DNA of 25,816 bases from Thermoplasmata archaeon (GCA_021833045.1 JAKBGP010000004.1:1-25816); one strand, 5' to 3'; shown: positions 12,391-20,183, counted from the stretch's first letter. Numbers and translations: made by a program. Notes: generated from the sequence alone by a model not told the origin.

Positions 12391-13185
12391 TTAGTCAAGA
12401 AACTTCTCCAAGCGTGAGAATTTATTAGGGAAGGAATCCAGTATTGACCGAAATAGTGACATCTCATCTATGAAGTCGTAGAGCGATTGATTAATTTTTG
12501 TAAACTTTTCCTCACTTCTGAATTCTATTGGAATTCGGATTCTAAGATCTGGCCAATCATGAGAAGTAAACTCTTCACCATTAAAATCGCTGAAGTCTCT
12601 AAATTTATCATACAGTGCTTTAAACGGGATCTCCACAAACCTTGGCACCGGAAGTGCGATGCAATAAATTAAGGAAACATTTAGACCAAATTTGACAGCC
12701 CTCAATAATTTTTGAAGCTGACCACTTTCAAATTCTATCCTAAAGTCTGGCTTTGGTCCATATTGGCTTTTTACTTCGCTGACTATTAGCTTGCTTCCTT
12801 GAATTCTCAAGAATTCAATTGTGTTTGATGACACAAGACTCGACACAGTCAAAAGAGTACTCTTTATATCGATCATCTCTTCGCTGTCATTTAACGAGAG
12901 TATACTTTTTTTTACTCCGCCCTCGTTTGGTTCGTAATTTGCATTCTTATCTCTGAGGGTTTCTAATAAGTGGTTTTTTAACACTCCAGTGTCTCGGTTT
13001 AGAATTTTTGTCAAGAATTTTAACTGCTTTAATTCATCCTGTTTAATATCAAGTCCCCACTCATATGCGTGAGAATGTGCATTGTACATTGTAAAAACAC
13101 CGTTAAGACTAAAATATTTACCTATTAAATTCTCCATGTAAAAACCAAAAGGTTGTCTGAATTTCTGTTTTAACGTCTTATCCAT
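12391..13185 (-). CDS. PD-(D/E)XK nuclease-like protein (264 aa)
   Basis: Soluble protein. The segment TIEFLRIQGSKLIVSEVKSQ has the motif E124 ... E137-V-K139 in a hydrophobic strand, followed by DFRIEF and by Q156 in a helix (GQLQKLLRAVKFGLNVSLIY), the order expected for the core of PD-(D/E)XK nucleases such as Holliday-junction resolvases, VRR-NUC and restriction enzymes. E19 in an N-terminal helix (FYMENLIGKYF) could be the fourth active-site residue. The rest does not recall any family. It stands alone on the minus strand with a TATA-like ATATTAATATGG about 20 bp upstream, between plus-strand genes, and is more AT-rich than them, so it may be a later cargo gene (restriction or defence) or act in resolution of replication intermediates. 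Confidence 0.55.
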   Translation of the reverse strand: MDKTLKQKFRQPFGFYMENLIGKYFSLNGVFTMYNAHSHAYEWGLDIKQDELKQLKFLTKILNRDTGVLKNHLLETLRDKNANYEPNEGGVKKSILSLNDSEEMIDIKSTLLTVSSLVSSNTIEFLRIQGSKLIVSEVKSQYGPKPDFRIEFESGQLQKLLRAVKFGLNVSLIYCIALPVPRFVEIPFKALYDKFRDFSDFNGEEFTSHDWPDLRIRIPIEFRSEEKFTKINQSLYDFIDEMSLFRSILDSFPNKFSRLEKFLD

Positions 13186-13427
13186 TAGAAGAAGATGTTT
13201 TTACCATATTAATATCTGCTGCGATGCTCGTGTAGACGTTAAGATATAGAACTCATATTTTGGACAGTATAACGGAATATCTACTACTTTCGAAAGGATG
13301 TGCATGTTTTCTACAGGCATGTTTACCAGGTTAATTGTCATGGCAAATCTTGGCCGGTGAAAACCTTAAAATGCCTTGAAATTCAGAAAAAAGAAACGTT
13401 CTTATTCTTAGGTGCAGGTTAAGAATT

Positions 13428-13634
13428 ATGGCAATCGACCCATTGAAAAAATCATACAGGAATAGAAGGAAAGATCAGCTTGAAGTGGACTACTCGATCC
13501 TCAGGGATGCAGCTGAGAGATTCGAAACAAAGGAAGGACTCATGGAATTTGTGGAAAGCAGGTTCAATGTTATATCAAGCCACCTGACCTATGAGAATGC
13601 GAATGAACTCAAGGATGAACACGGCCTTCTTTGA
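13428..13634 (+). CDS. Hypothetical small protein (68 aa)
   Basis: ATG at 13428 with AGGTG about 12 bp upstream; a TATA-like CTTAAAATG lies near 13366. The protein is charged and helical: a basic start (PLKKSYRNRRKDQLEVDYSI), then ERFETKEGLMEFVESRF and a last helix. No motif recognised. It stands between the minus-strand nuclease gene and the surface-protein gene and is transcribed separately from both. Codon use resembles the operon genes. Confidence 0.6.
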   Translation: MAIDPLKKSYRNRRKDQLEVDYSILRDAAERFETKEGLMEFVESRFNVISSHLTYENANELKDEHGLL

Positions 13635-13734
13635 TTCTCAGCACCTTAATTTTTTAGATCCTAATCCACAATTCTATATTTTCACATTTTCACTCTTAAC
13701 TATGGGATATTAGACATGCTCTTTTCTATGAAAC

Positions 13735-13809
13735 ATGTAACACCATTAGGAGAATTATGAAAACACAACCTCATGAAGTGTTACATTGATTTCTGTTACT
13801 GTAGTAACA
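13735..13809 (+). promoter_or_regulatory. Multi-site operator upstream of the surface-protein gene, including palindrome copy 2
   Basis: The 16-bp palindrome TGTTACTGTAGTAACA is at 13794-13809, with the same arms as at 11733. Just upstream, ATGTAACAC (13735-13743) and GTGTTACAT (13778-13786) form a further 9-bp inverted pair built from the same GTTAC half-site. The likely TATA box (ATATTTAATA, about 13838-13848) lies 30 bp downstream of the palindrome, so binding here is upstream of the core promoter and could activate or repress. Confidence 0.65.
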
Positions 13810-13870
13810 CATTTATGCCCATATAAAAATAACCACAAATATTTAATACAATTTGAATTTATAATTTGAT

Positions 13871-15835
13871 ATGGAGTTCAAACTTAATATAGATAGGGAA
13901 GCGAGAAAGAGTTTTAACAAGGTAACTGTCATTTTCCTGTCTCTGATAATGATCTTCTCAATAGGTTTCACTGTGATTTCCTTCAATAATGCAATCCAGA
14001 ATTCAGGATCATCTTCAAACATCCAGAGCAATGTTCCAGAAGCCCTCTATTCAAAATGCGGTGAATCCGTATGCTTCATGGGTAGCCAGCCGATCATTTC
14101 CTTTGGCACGACTAAATACCCTGTGCAGTATGATATTTTCACCGTAGGTTCACAGAGCAGCAATGTAGCAACACCATATGTTTCAGGATCATCCAGTCCC
14201 GGAAATTTATCAATGGCAGACTTCAATTCTTACCATACCCGTGAAATCCAAAATAATAACTGCACATCCGCTGATCTGGTAAGATATGGGAACAGCACTC
14301 AGGCAGCCGATGTCTTCTCCTTCCACCAGTATGGGATGGGATCATCCGTAGCATTCCAGAACAAACTGAATGTAAGTGCAACGTACATTGTTGATTTTAC
14401 AATGGTATTACCAGGCACAGACAACTTCACAATATCAGGCGATAGCAGTAACACGTTTCATTCATTTGCCGGTACAAGTTTCATCATAGGCCAGAAGAAT
14501 TCCAGCATCACCATAGGTGGACTTAACATAAACTGGATATGTGACTCGAACCTGTTTCACATGGGCGAGATCAAGAAGATGAACGGTTATAATGCATTGA
14601 TACTTTCATTCGGTCCTGTCAGGTTAAGTGCTCATGAGACGTATACCATAGATCCGAACATAGAACCTGAAATTTCACAAGGCAGGCCTATACACAAGAG
14701 CGGGGGAGGCGGGGGAGGCAGTGGTGGTGGCGGATGTAATCCAGTTACCACATATCCTCCTGTTCTTTCAGGCCTGGAAATAAATCAGCCATCTTCCACA
14801 TGTTTTGCAAATGGTTCAGCAGATGGTCATATAAGCATATCATACGAAATATCATCATGCACAAATAACGGTCCAATAAGGGAAGGTTACTTTGAGGTGA
14901 CAACAAGTGGGACTGCGATTTTCTTAGGAACCACTTCAGCGTATCAAGGGGATGAACAATATTTCAGCACAACAGTGAATAATATAGGTTGTTTCAGTGG
15001 ATTCGAAATTGCGTATGAATATCCAGGGACTTCAACATGGACTTGCCAGCATATGTTAGGTCATGCATTCAACGAATATATCGGCGATAAGGGATTTGAA
15101 TTTCCAGACCTTCAGGAGTTTCCAGACCAGGGTAAGGTTTTTAACTCTAATGGAAAGATTGTAGCGTCAGTAAGTGGAGGCATGCTTTATAAGAAATTTG
15201 GTAGCACCTGTTCACAGAATTTCTACCAGACATTTTTGTCCTATGGGAATGAAATGGGAGCAATAAACAGAGATGTGTGTGTTGTCTATTCAGGACAAAA
15301 CTCAAAAGACGATACAAACTCATGTTTTTTATATAAAAATCTTGCAATATCCTGTGTGACTGATACGACCAATTATCTTCCAATTGTTTTGGCTGCAATT
15401 GCAATATCGGCCACGATCATCGGTGTTATACTTTCCTTTGGTTCAGGTGTACTCATTATGTCTATAGCGGGAGCTTCCGGAGGGGCTGCAATAGGGGCCG
15501 CCCTTGCAGAATATGTTTGTCATCCAGACACTACTCAGGTATCTAATCAAGTGAGTGTAGATGGGCACTTCAAATGCTCTGACAGTGCCAGATCAACAGC
15601 TCCAAATGAGCCATACGATTATTTCAATTATGGATGTTATCTGGTTTCAAACACATTCAACCAGAACATATCCATAGGGATAAATGAAATTGGTTCTGAA
15701 CAGGAACAGGTTGATCATTTTACATACAGTGAAGGATTCACGCTTTTTAACACAACCCTCACTGGCAATACGTGTGAAGAACAGCAAACGTATAGTGCTA
15801 CTTTATCAAGTCCTGTATATCTATTGTTCGGGTAG
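13871..15835 (+). CDS. Large exported surface protein (654 aa)
   Basis: The N-terminal segment (residues about 17-38, VTVIFLSLIMIFSIGFTVIS) after a charged start is a signal anchor. The following 460 residues are polar, Ser/Thr/Asn-rich and Cys-containing, with many N-x-S/T sites, as in secreted archaeal glycoproteins, and include the phrase HETYTIDPNI, which recurs in Thermoplasmatales surface proteins as I remember them. A Gly-rich hinge (about 277-290, two runs of Gly around a Ser) divides two ectodomains. A hydrophobic region at about 500-550 (LPIVLAAIAISATIIGVILS, then GVLIMSIAGASGGAAIGAALA) is long enough for two membrane passes and is Gly/Ala-rich like a fusion segment; about 100 more polar residues follow. 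Candidates: virion spike, adhesin or mating surface protein. The TATA box is about 25-30 bp upstream of the ATG. Confidence 0.75.
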   Translation: MEFKLNIDREARKSFNKVTVIFLSLIMIFSIGFTVISFNNAIQNSGSSSNIQSNVPEALYSKCGESVCFMGSQPIISFGTTKYPVQYDIFTVGSQSSNVATPYVSGSSSPGNLSMADFNSYHTREIQNNNCTSADLVRYGNSTQAADVFSFHQYGMGSSVAFQNKLNVSATYIVDFTMVLPGTDNFTISGDSSNTFHSFAGTSFIIGQKNSSITIGGLNINWICDSNLFHMGEIKKMNGYNALILSFGPVRLSAHETYTIDPNIEPEISQGRPIHKSGGGGGGSGGGGCNPVTTYPPVLSGLEINQPSSTCFANGSADGHISISYEISSCTNNGPIREGYFEVTTSGTAIFLGTTSAYQGDEQYFSTTVNNIGCFSGFEIAYEYPGTSTWTCQHMLGHAFNEYIGDKGFEFPDLQEFPDQGKVFNSNGKIVASVSGGMLYKKFGSTCSQNFYQTFLSYGNEMGAINRDVCVVYSGQNSKDDTNSCFLYKNLAISCVTDTTNYLPIVLAAIAISATIIGVILSFGSGVLIMSIAGASGGAAIGAALAEYVCHPDTTQVSNQVSVDGHFKCSDSARSTAPNEPYDYFNYGCYLVSNTFNQNISIGINEIGSEQEQVDHFTYSEGFTLFNTTLTGNTCEEQQTYSATLSSPVYLLFG

Positions 15836-15890
15836 TTAGGTGATAGTAGTGATTTCAGTATATAATTTTAAAATCAATTTTGAAGAAAAA

Positions 15891-15954
15891 CTACCTCTTC
15901 AAAGAAGTATGGCTAAATTTTTAATATCTAATATTGATAACAACACAGAGGTAG
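15891..15954 (+). promoter_or_regulatory. Inverted repeat enclosing the ribosome site of the next gene
   Basis: CTACCTCT (15891-15898) and AGAGGTAG (15947-15954) are perfect complements. The right arm contains the GAGGT ribosome-binding site of the gene starting at 15961. In a long transcript from 13871 the site could be hidden in the stem; a transcript from the TATA-like AAATTTTTAATATC (15914-15927) would lack the left arm. Confidence 0.4.
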
Positions 15955-15960
15955 ATTTAA

Positions 15961-16257
15961 ATGAGTTATGAAGAAGGACATCTAAGGAAAATTCCTGTTA
16001 AGTGGGCATACAGAAGATCCTTTTTAGGTTTCCCGAATTACAGGGTAATAGGTGTAATATACGTAATCGGTCTTTACATGTTACTTATTCGCCTCACTTT
16101 CCTAATACCACCAGCACAATTCGCCATCGCAGTTGAATTGCTGTTCGCCATAATCGGTTTAATGGTCATGGTTTCAAAAATAATCAAATCAGAAAAGGAA
16201 ATCAAGAAGTTTACGGGTCATTACTATCTATTTCCACCTCAGGACATTTATGAATGA
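15961..16257 (+). CDS. Two-TM membrane protein (98 aa)
   Basis: ATG 15961 with AGAGGTAG 6 bp upstream. A basic cytoplasmic N-terminus (HLRKIPVKWAYRRS) is followed by two hydrophobic segments, about 31-48 (GVIYVIGLYMLLIRLTFL) and 53-75 (FAIAVELLFAIIGLMVMV), and a basic C-terminus (KIIKSEKEIKKF). Not a recognised family. It follows the surface-protein gene in the same direction after 125 bp and may act with it in the membrane or envelope. Confidence 0.65.
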   Translation: MSYEEGHLRKIPVKWAYRRSFLGFPNYRVIGVIYVIGLYMLLIRLTFLIPPAQFAIAVELLFAIIGLMVMVSKIIKSEKEIKKFTGHYYLFPPQDIYE

Positions 16258-16451
16258 AAGTATAAATCGATTCAAATGCGAATCCAGTTACCAGGAGTGA
16301 TCTGACAACTAAAATTTATAGAACTTTTCATATTAAGAATAAACTGTCAAATTCCCTTAAACTTTGGTAGTGTAATACTATTATGAGACTTCGGGATGTG
16401 CCTTAAATCGTTTTAAAATGAGTTGTGGATAATAATGTATCAGCTGAAAAA

Positions 16452-16550
16452 TTAGATAATCCCTATTCCGTTGAGTATCAGGAGAATGCTCCCAATCATA
16501 CTTGCAATATACAGGTATCTGATTATGTCCACTTTCTTCCTTCTATGCAT
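16452..16550 (-). CDS. Tiny single-TM protein (32 aa)
   Basis: MHRRKKVDIIRYLYIASMIG followed by SILLILNGIGII: a basic start and one hydrophobic span to the end. ATG at 16550 with GAGGG just before it. It is the last of a minus-strand series that includes two larger membrane/soluble genes. Short length makes the call uncertain, but its make-up matches the neighbouring 33-aa protein (basic start, single TM), unlike the opposite-strand reading here, which has no such pattern. Confidence 0.4.
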   Translation of the reverse strand: MHRRKKVDIIRYLYIASMIGSILLILNGIGII

Positions 16551-16640
16551 CCCTCATTGTTATTTACAGGTTTCCTTCTCTTCATGATGAAGGTATCCTG
16601 CGGCCAGTGCCGAGAGCATGTGCGAAAGATGTATCGAATT

Positions 16641-16742
16641 TTACCTAATGATAAGAGCATAAGCTAAAAGTGAAGCCCCAGCTATCATTAGGCAGTACCC
16701 AACAAAAAGATTAAAATGAGATTTCCTCTTTATCTGATACAT
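16641..16742 (-). CDS. Tiny single-TM protein (33 aa)
   Basis: MYQIKRKSHFNLFVGYCLMI followed by AGASLLAYALIIR: basic start, one hydrophobic span (residues 11-32), final Arg. The ATG at 16742 lies 26 bp after the stop of the preceding minus-strand two-TM gene, so both are probably on one mRNA. Similar mini membrane proteins are common in archaeal viruses and plasmids. No family recognised. Confidence 0.45.
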   Translation of the reverse strand: MYQIKRKSHFNLFVGYCLMIAGASLLAYALIIR

Positions 16743-16768
16743 ATTAAATCGAATGATATGGGGCTTAA

Positions 16769-17020
16769 TTAATCTTCTGCATCATGTAATACTACAGCAG
16801 ATCCCCCGCTAAATAGGGCTGTTCCCAACCATACCAAACCTGAAATAAATTTCTGCAGGTCAAATATATTGATTATGCCATTCGAGGCAGGAATGGAAAA
16901 TACTACGAATGCAGCAAGGAGGCTTAGAAGCGATACACCTCCAAGAACATGTTTGAGCTGCAGGTGAAAGGAACGTGCTTTACTTTTCCCTGTACTTCCT
17001 GACTTAATTTGTTTTGTCAT
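16769..17020 (-). CDS. Two-TM membrane protein (83 aa)
   Basis: Start at ATG 17020 behind a strong GGGAGGGTGA ribosome site (an in-frame GTG at 17029 is part of that site). The basic N-terminus (KQIKSGSTGKSKARSF) precedes two hydrophobic segments, about residues 26-45 (VLGGVSLLSLLAAFVVFSI) and 58-76 (FISGLVWLGTALFSGGSAVV), with a short acidic end. This layout recalls small channel-, holin- or pilin-like membrane proteins but gives no firm family. It overlaps the preceding 114-aa gene by 17 bp and leads a run of tiny membrane-protein genes. Confidence 0.65.
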   Translation of the reverse strand: MTKQIKSGSTGKSKARSFHLQLKHVLGGVSLLSLLAAFVVFSIPASNGIINIFDLQKFISGLVWLGTALFSGGSAVVLHDAED

Positions 17021-17348
17021 CTTTTTCACCCTCCCCGTTCAGTTCCTTGTAGGCCATATCAGACAAGTATTCCAGAACGCCTGCAGTCTTCTTATTCACT
17101 GTTTCCCCCTTCCGGATCATTTTCTCAACCATGATATCCATTATTTCTTCTTTCGTCATTCCTGGAAGAGCTGGCGTGTTCATAGGATCAAAAGGATCCT
17201 TTTCAGATGATTCTCTCGTATTTTGTGAATCATGCTTTATATCATGCGGGTCATCTGGCCGGACACGGTCACCATGACCACCATCGTTTTTGGTTTTCTC
17301 TCGATCGATCGACCTGAGGGTGGGTAACCCAAGTCCATTAAGCAGCAT
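17004..17348 (-). CDS. Hypothetical hydrophilic protein (114 aa)
   Basis: Start taken at ATG 17348 with AGGGAAG before it (a TTG at 17369 would add seven residues). Apart from the first ten residues the chain is polar: an Asp/His/Arg-rich disordered segment (about 20-60), then PALPGMTKEEIMDIMVEKMI and a helical C-terminal half with a charged end. It overlaps the membrane-protein gene downstream. Its 5' coding part contains a third copy of the conserved 3' repeat core (17295-17323). No family recognised. Confidence 0.6.
   Translation of the reverse strand: MLLNGLGLPTLRSIDREKTKNDGGHGDRVRPDDPHDIKHDSQNTRESSEKDPFDPMNTPALPGMTKEEIMDIMVEKMIRKGETVNKKTAGVLEYLSDMAYKELNGEGEKDDKTN
17295..17323 (+). repeat. 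Third copy of the conserved repeat core
   Basis: TTTCTC, then TCGATCGATCG and ACCTGAGGGTGG. It matches copies at 11589 and 12091 except at four inner bases; two of these differences (T to G and A to C) are complementary, so the 8-bp palindrome TCTATAGA of copies 1 and 2 becomes TCGATCGA here and symmetry is kept. This copy lies inside a coding region on the other strand. Confidence 0.65.
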
Positions 17349-17389
17349 CTTCCCTAACAAATATAACAATGGACCTCTTAGTTATATAA

Positions 17390-17671
17390 TTAGAAGGTTA
17401 GGCTGTAAACATCTTCGTGGGATCCAATATCTACAAACACTACCTTACAGGGATCCTTTTCGTCTATTTTGTAAAGGATCACTATCTTTTGTTTGTTTAC
17501 TTTTACCGCACGAATCCCTGTAAGATTATAGCTCTTCGTTTCACCAATAGAGGGATTTTCTAAAACCTTCTTCAATTTCTTTCTAACTTGCTCCTTTATG
17601 GAAGCGTCTTTTATTTTAGAAATATAAGGCTCAATGGCAAATATGTCAAAATAATAGCTGTCGCAAGTCAT
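17390..17671 (-). CDS. RelE/ParE-family toxin
   Basis: 93 aa, ATG 17671, 9 bp after the stop of the Panacea-type antitoxin gene. The family layout is visible: helical N-terminus with basic pair (KEQVRKKLKKVLENPSIGE), then the strands YNLTGIRAVKVNKQKIVILY and KVVFVDIGSHEDVY, the last being the 'hxxxGxHxxvY' end of RelE-type proteins. RelE members cut mRNA on the ribosome; ParE members attack gyrase. Arg53 and Lys57-60 region plus the C-terminal His-x-x-x-Tyr favour the RelE side. Placed downstream of its antitoxin, it forms an addiction unit that would keep the element in the cell. Confidence 0.8.
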   Translation of the reverse strand: MTCDSYYFDIFAIEPYISKIKDASIKEQVRKKLKKVLENPSIGETKSYNLTGIRAVKVNKQKIVILYKIDEKDPCKVVFVDIGSHEDVYSLTF

Positions 17672-17680
17672 TCAACTGGC

Positions 17681-18250
17681 CTAAGAAAATAAAGAATCTA
17701 TTTCAGTGGCTTTCTTTAGAATGCGCTTACCATATACGTTGTTATCTCTGTTGTTCTTATCTTTTTTAATCGCATCTTCCCAGAACTCATCAGAATTAAT
17801 TTTATTATAATACCAAGCATAGCCATCAAGATCTAATATGTCATTTAGATTTTCCGCTTCAAGGAATGGTTCTGTTTTATCCGCTTCAACTTCAAGTTCT
17901 CCTCCACTTTTATCCTTATACGACCTCAGCAGAGAATCTATTTCTTGGCGCAAGTTTGGATCATTTATAGGTTCAACAACTTCTTCATTAACAATTTCTG
18001 ATAATTTGACTGGGTAAAGGCCATTCATTTTTTCAGTTATTACTATGTTCTCATCCAGATCTTCTATATTTCTTATATCCTCAGAATAAGGACCATAATA
18101 ATATTTCTTGAATGTAAGATCTGAAAGTCTTTTTCCATGTTTTTTAATATACTGAATTTCTGACAAATAAGCTAATTTGTGGAGTTTTTTTTGCGGTAGA
18201 GGGCCGTATTTCAGCAGAATGTATTGTACAAGTTCTATACCTGAAATCAT
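17681..18250 (-). CDS. Panacea-domain (SocA/DUF4065-like) antitoxin
   Basis: 189 aa. Residues 1-60 carry the family pattern: GIELVQYILLKYGPLPQKKL, HKLAYLSEIQYIKKHGKRL, then FKKYYYGPYSEDI. The region from 60 to 150 is acidic and variable, and the C-terminal part is helical. Panacea domains neutralise many unrelated toxins and are commonly encoded next to them; here the partner is a RelE-type toxin 9 bp downstream. Leaderless promoter: a TATA-like TTAAATAAC lies about 25 bp upstream of the ATG, with the 8-bp palindrome TAGCGCTA (18281-18288) next to it as a possible autoregulatory site. Confidence 0.8.
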   Translation of the reverse strand: MISGIELVQYILLKYGPLPQKKLHKLAYLSEIQYIKKHGKRLSDLTFKKYYYGPYSEDIRNIEDLDENIVITEKMNGLYPVKLSEIVNEEVVEPINDPNLRQEIDSLLRSYKDKSGGELEVEADKTEPFLEAENLNDILDLDGYAWYYNKINSDEFWEDAIKKDKNNRDNNVYGKRILKKATEIDSLFS

Positions 18251-18280
18251 AACTTAATATAGCTACAAAGTTATTTAATT

Positions 18281-18313
18281 TAGCGCTACGTTTAAATAAT
18301 GTAAACCTCACGC
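18281..18313. promoter_or_regulatory. Toxin-antitoxin promoter region with palindrome
   Basis: TAGCGCTA (18281-18288) is a perfect 8-bp palindrome beside the TATA-like element of the antitoxin gene. Slightly further right, CTCACGC (18307-18313) pairs with GCGTGAG (18351-18357), flanking the start region of the divergent plus-strand gene at 18393. Confidence 0.4.
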
Positions 18314-18392
18314 CTTGTATTCATTCCATTCTGTCTACTAGGACTCGAATGCGTGAGATAAGGTTTATCTTAGTGGTGGCGTTCGATATAGT

Positions 18393-18785
18393 ATGAAGAA
18401 TGTAACCAAGGTTTATGTAAGGCAAGAACCCTCACTCAAGGATGTTCCTTTAAGCTGCCCTTACTGTTCTGCCATAACTACAATCAAAAGGACAAAGTCA
18501 GAACCGGCATGCAATCACTTTGAGGATTTTACACTGTTCAAGAATGATGGAATAGGCCTATCTGAAGTAGATGATCCTGATGATCCGGTTGTAATGATTG
18601 AGGCAGTATTCAGGCTATCCGGAAGCAGATATGAAGATGCAGGGGTCAAGAGAATCGGTGAGATAGTGGAAACTGATAAAGGCCTCGAACTCAGGGTAGA
18701 TGGAAAGACTGAGATAGTTCTGAGTCCTGGTGTTTCCCTGGACCTGGCAGATGATGATAAAGATTATGATGTGAGGACTGATTAA
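18393..18785 (+). CDS. Zinc-finger acidic protein (130 aa)
   Basis: ATG 18393 about 28 bp after TTTATCTTA, so probably leaderless. Residues 22-42 carry C-P-Y-C ... C-N-H (SCPYCSAITTIKRTKSEPAC, then NHF), a CxxC-x14-CxH metal site. The remainder is beta-rich (GRIGEIVETDKGLELRVDGK-type strands) and ends in a strongly acidic tail (DLADDDKDYDVRTD). It is the first gene of a two-gene unit with the P-loop ATPase; such a small Zn protein could be an adaptor for it. No family recognised. Confidence 0.6.
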   Translation: MKNVTKVYVRQEPSLKDVPLSCPYCSAITTIKRTKSEPACNHFEDFTLFKNDGIGLSEVDDPDDPVVMIEAVFRLSGSRYEDAGVKRIGEIVETDKGLELRVDGKTEIVLSPGVSLDLADDDKDYDVRTD

Positions 18786-18835
18786 AATGGCCTACCAGGA
18801 GAATGATAACCATAAGTATGAATGGGGTGAAGATG

Positions 18836-19639
18836 ATGAAGCTTCCGTTTGAGGATCCTGAATATTCGAAGGACAGATATGACATGTGGCTGATACCCTG
18901 GATAAGAAACAGGATTGCAAGGAACATGGATGTCCTTGGCCTGTTTGTGGGACCAAGAGGCAGTGGCAAGTCATATTCTGCCCTGGAGCTTGCATATACC
19001 TGTGATGCAACATTCAAACAGGATAAGGTCATGTTTGACGTTACGGATTTTGTTGACTACGTGATCGACGGAAACCTGAAGAAGGGAAACTCAGTAATAC
19101 TGGATGATGCCGGTGTGTTCATGAATGCAAGGGACTGGCAGTCAGTCCAGAACAAGGCCATATCTGTAGTAGCCCAGTCATTCAGGTATCGTAATCTCAT
19201 AACATTCATAACAGTTCCAAAATGGAACTACATAGACTCACAGACAAGAGGACTGATCAACATCTTCTTTGAAGCAACAAAGGAACAGGGAGTATTCAAG
19301 ATAAAACTCCCTGAACCAAACCCATTCAAGGCCGGTGATGACTTCATGGTATATCCCAGGATGCAGACACCAAACAAGGGGATGAGGACAAGGACAGTAA
19401 CAGTAAAGACTGTCCAGTTCTCCCTTCCACCAAAGTGGTTGATTGATCAGTATGAAGCAAAGAGGGACATAGAGATAAGAAAGAAGCAGAAGGAAGTCCA
19501 GAAGCTGCTGCACTCAATGGCAGATAACCAGGAAGGGAAAAAGAAGCCAAAGAGGAATGTCAATCCTAACTCACTGAAGAATCTCAAGCATGTTAATGAT
19601 CGAAAGGACATCGATAAACCATCGATAGAACATCGATAG
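18836..19639 (+). CDS. P-loop ATPase, Zot/HerA-FtsK-like type
   Basis: Start chosen at ATG 18836, 5 bp after GGGGTGA; earlier in-frame ATGs at 18803, 18818 and 18833 lack this spacing. 267 aa. Walker A is G39-PRGSGK45-S, Walker B is NSVILDD91-AGVF, and a conserved Q114-S-F-R-Y-R stretch followed by FITVPKWNYID...TRG resembles the sensor/Arg region of Zot-like and FtsK/HerA-type ATPases, which move DNA or assemble phage and pili. The C-terminal 70 residues are basic and Lys-rich (QEGKKKPKRNVNPN), likely nucleic-acid binding. The soluble protein has no TM, unlike Zot. Packaging or DNA transfer motor is the best guess; the family is not certain. Confidence 0.7.
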   Translation: MKLPFEDPEYSKDRYDMWLIPWIRNRIARNMDVLGLFVGPRGSGKSYSALELAYTCDATFKQDKVMFDVTDFVDYVIDGNLKKGNSVILDDAGVFMNARDWQSVQNKAISVVAQSFRYRNLITFITVPKWNYIDSQTRGLINIFFEATKEQGVFKIKLPEPNPFKAGDDFMVYPRMQTPNKGMRTRTVTVKTVQFSLPPKWLIDQYEAKRDIEIRKKQKEVQKLLHSMADNQEGKKKPKRNVNPNSLKNLKHVNDRKDIDKPSIEHR

Positions 19640-20047
19640 GATTTCAAAAGAAATCCTGTATTTTACGTTATTTCTCTCGAAAACCTATGGTAAACGCCAT
19701 ATTATATACATAAAAAAGTCTAAATGACAGCTCAGTTCTGTCCGGTAGTCAGCGAAGTTAATCTATCCCTATTATTTTAGAGAACTCAGTTACCATGATG
19801 GACCATCTCAAAATAAGATGCATGTAATAGCAATGCATCGAAAGAATACTGATATCTGACCGATTCCTCTGAGGACATTCATGGATCCTGCATTGTAAGA
19901 TCTCACTACATTGGAATTATGGCCTAAACAATTTTTTGAGATCCTTAAAAGTGATACCTAATGATTCAATCTCACTTTTACAAAATAGGTTTGTTTACCT
20001 TAGGTTATAGGAAACAGGACTGATGACATGGTATAATTACATCATGA

Positions 20048-20114
20048 CCTATCAACGAATTATGAGAACCCGAGTTAATGATATATTTTTGTTAAAACTC
20101 GGTTATCTGATAGG
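20048..20114. repeat. Nested inverted repeat (possible cruciform or RNA hairpin)
   Basis: Outer arms CCTATCA (20048-20054) and TGATAGG (20108-20114); inner arms CCGAGTT (20070-20076) and AACTCGG (20096-20102), the latter extending to AACC/GGTT with one bulge. The loop is AT-only. Both arm pairs are centred on about the same point. Confidence 0.6.
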
Positions 20115-20183
20115 ATTCTCTCCATGAGAAAAAGATATTCTAAGATCTTCTATGGCCATGGTCAATGAAGGATCTCTAAAATC

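Noticed and set aside
16560..16619. 19-codon minus-strand frame between the two tiny membrane proteins
   Set aside because: Too short and without a membrane segment or motif to support it, though it lies within the likely mRNA.
16425..16667. Plus-strand 80-codon frame
   Set aside because: GTG start without ribosome site and no pattern; the minus-strand mini membrane proteins explain this stretch better.
18300..18360. Possible degenerate tRNA (TTCGAGTCC on the minus strand)
   Set aside because: The flanking arms do not pair into a T stem and no anticodon arm is visible; only the CTCACGC/GCGTGAG inverted pair remains.
18786..18851. 21-codon frame (MAYQENDNHKYEWGEDDEASV-like) before the ATPase
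   Set aside because: It overlaps the ATPase start and may only be a leader; no evidence that its peptide matters.
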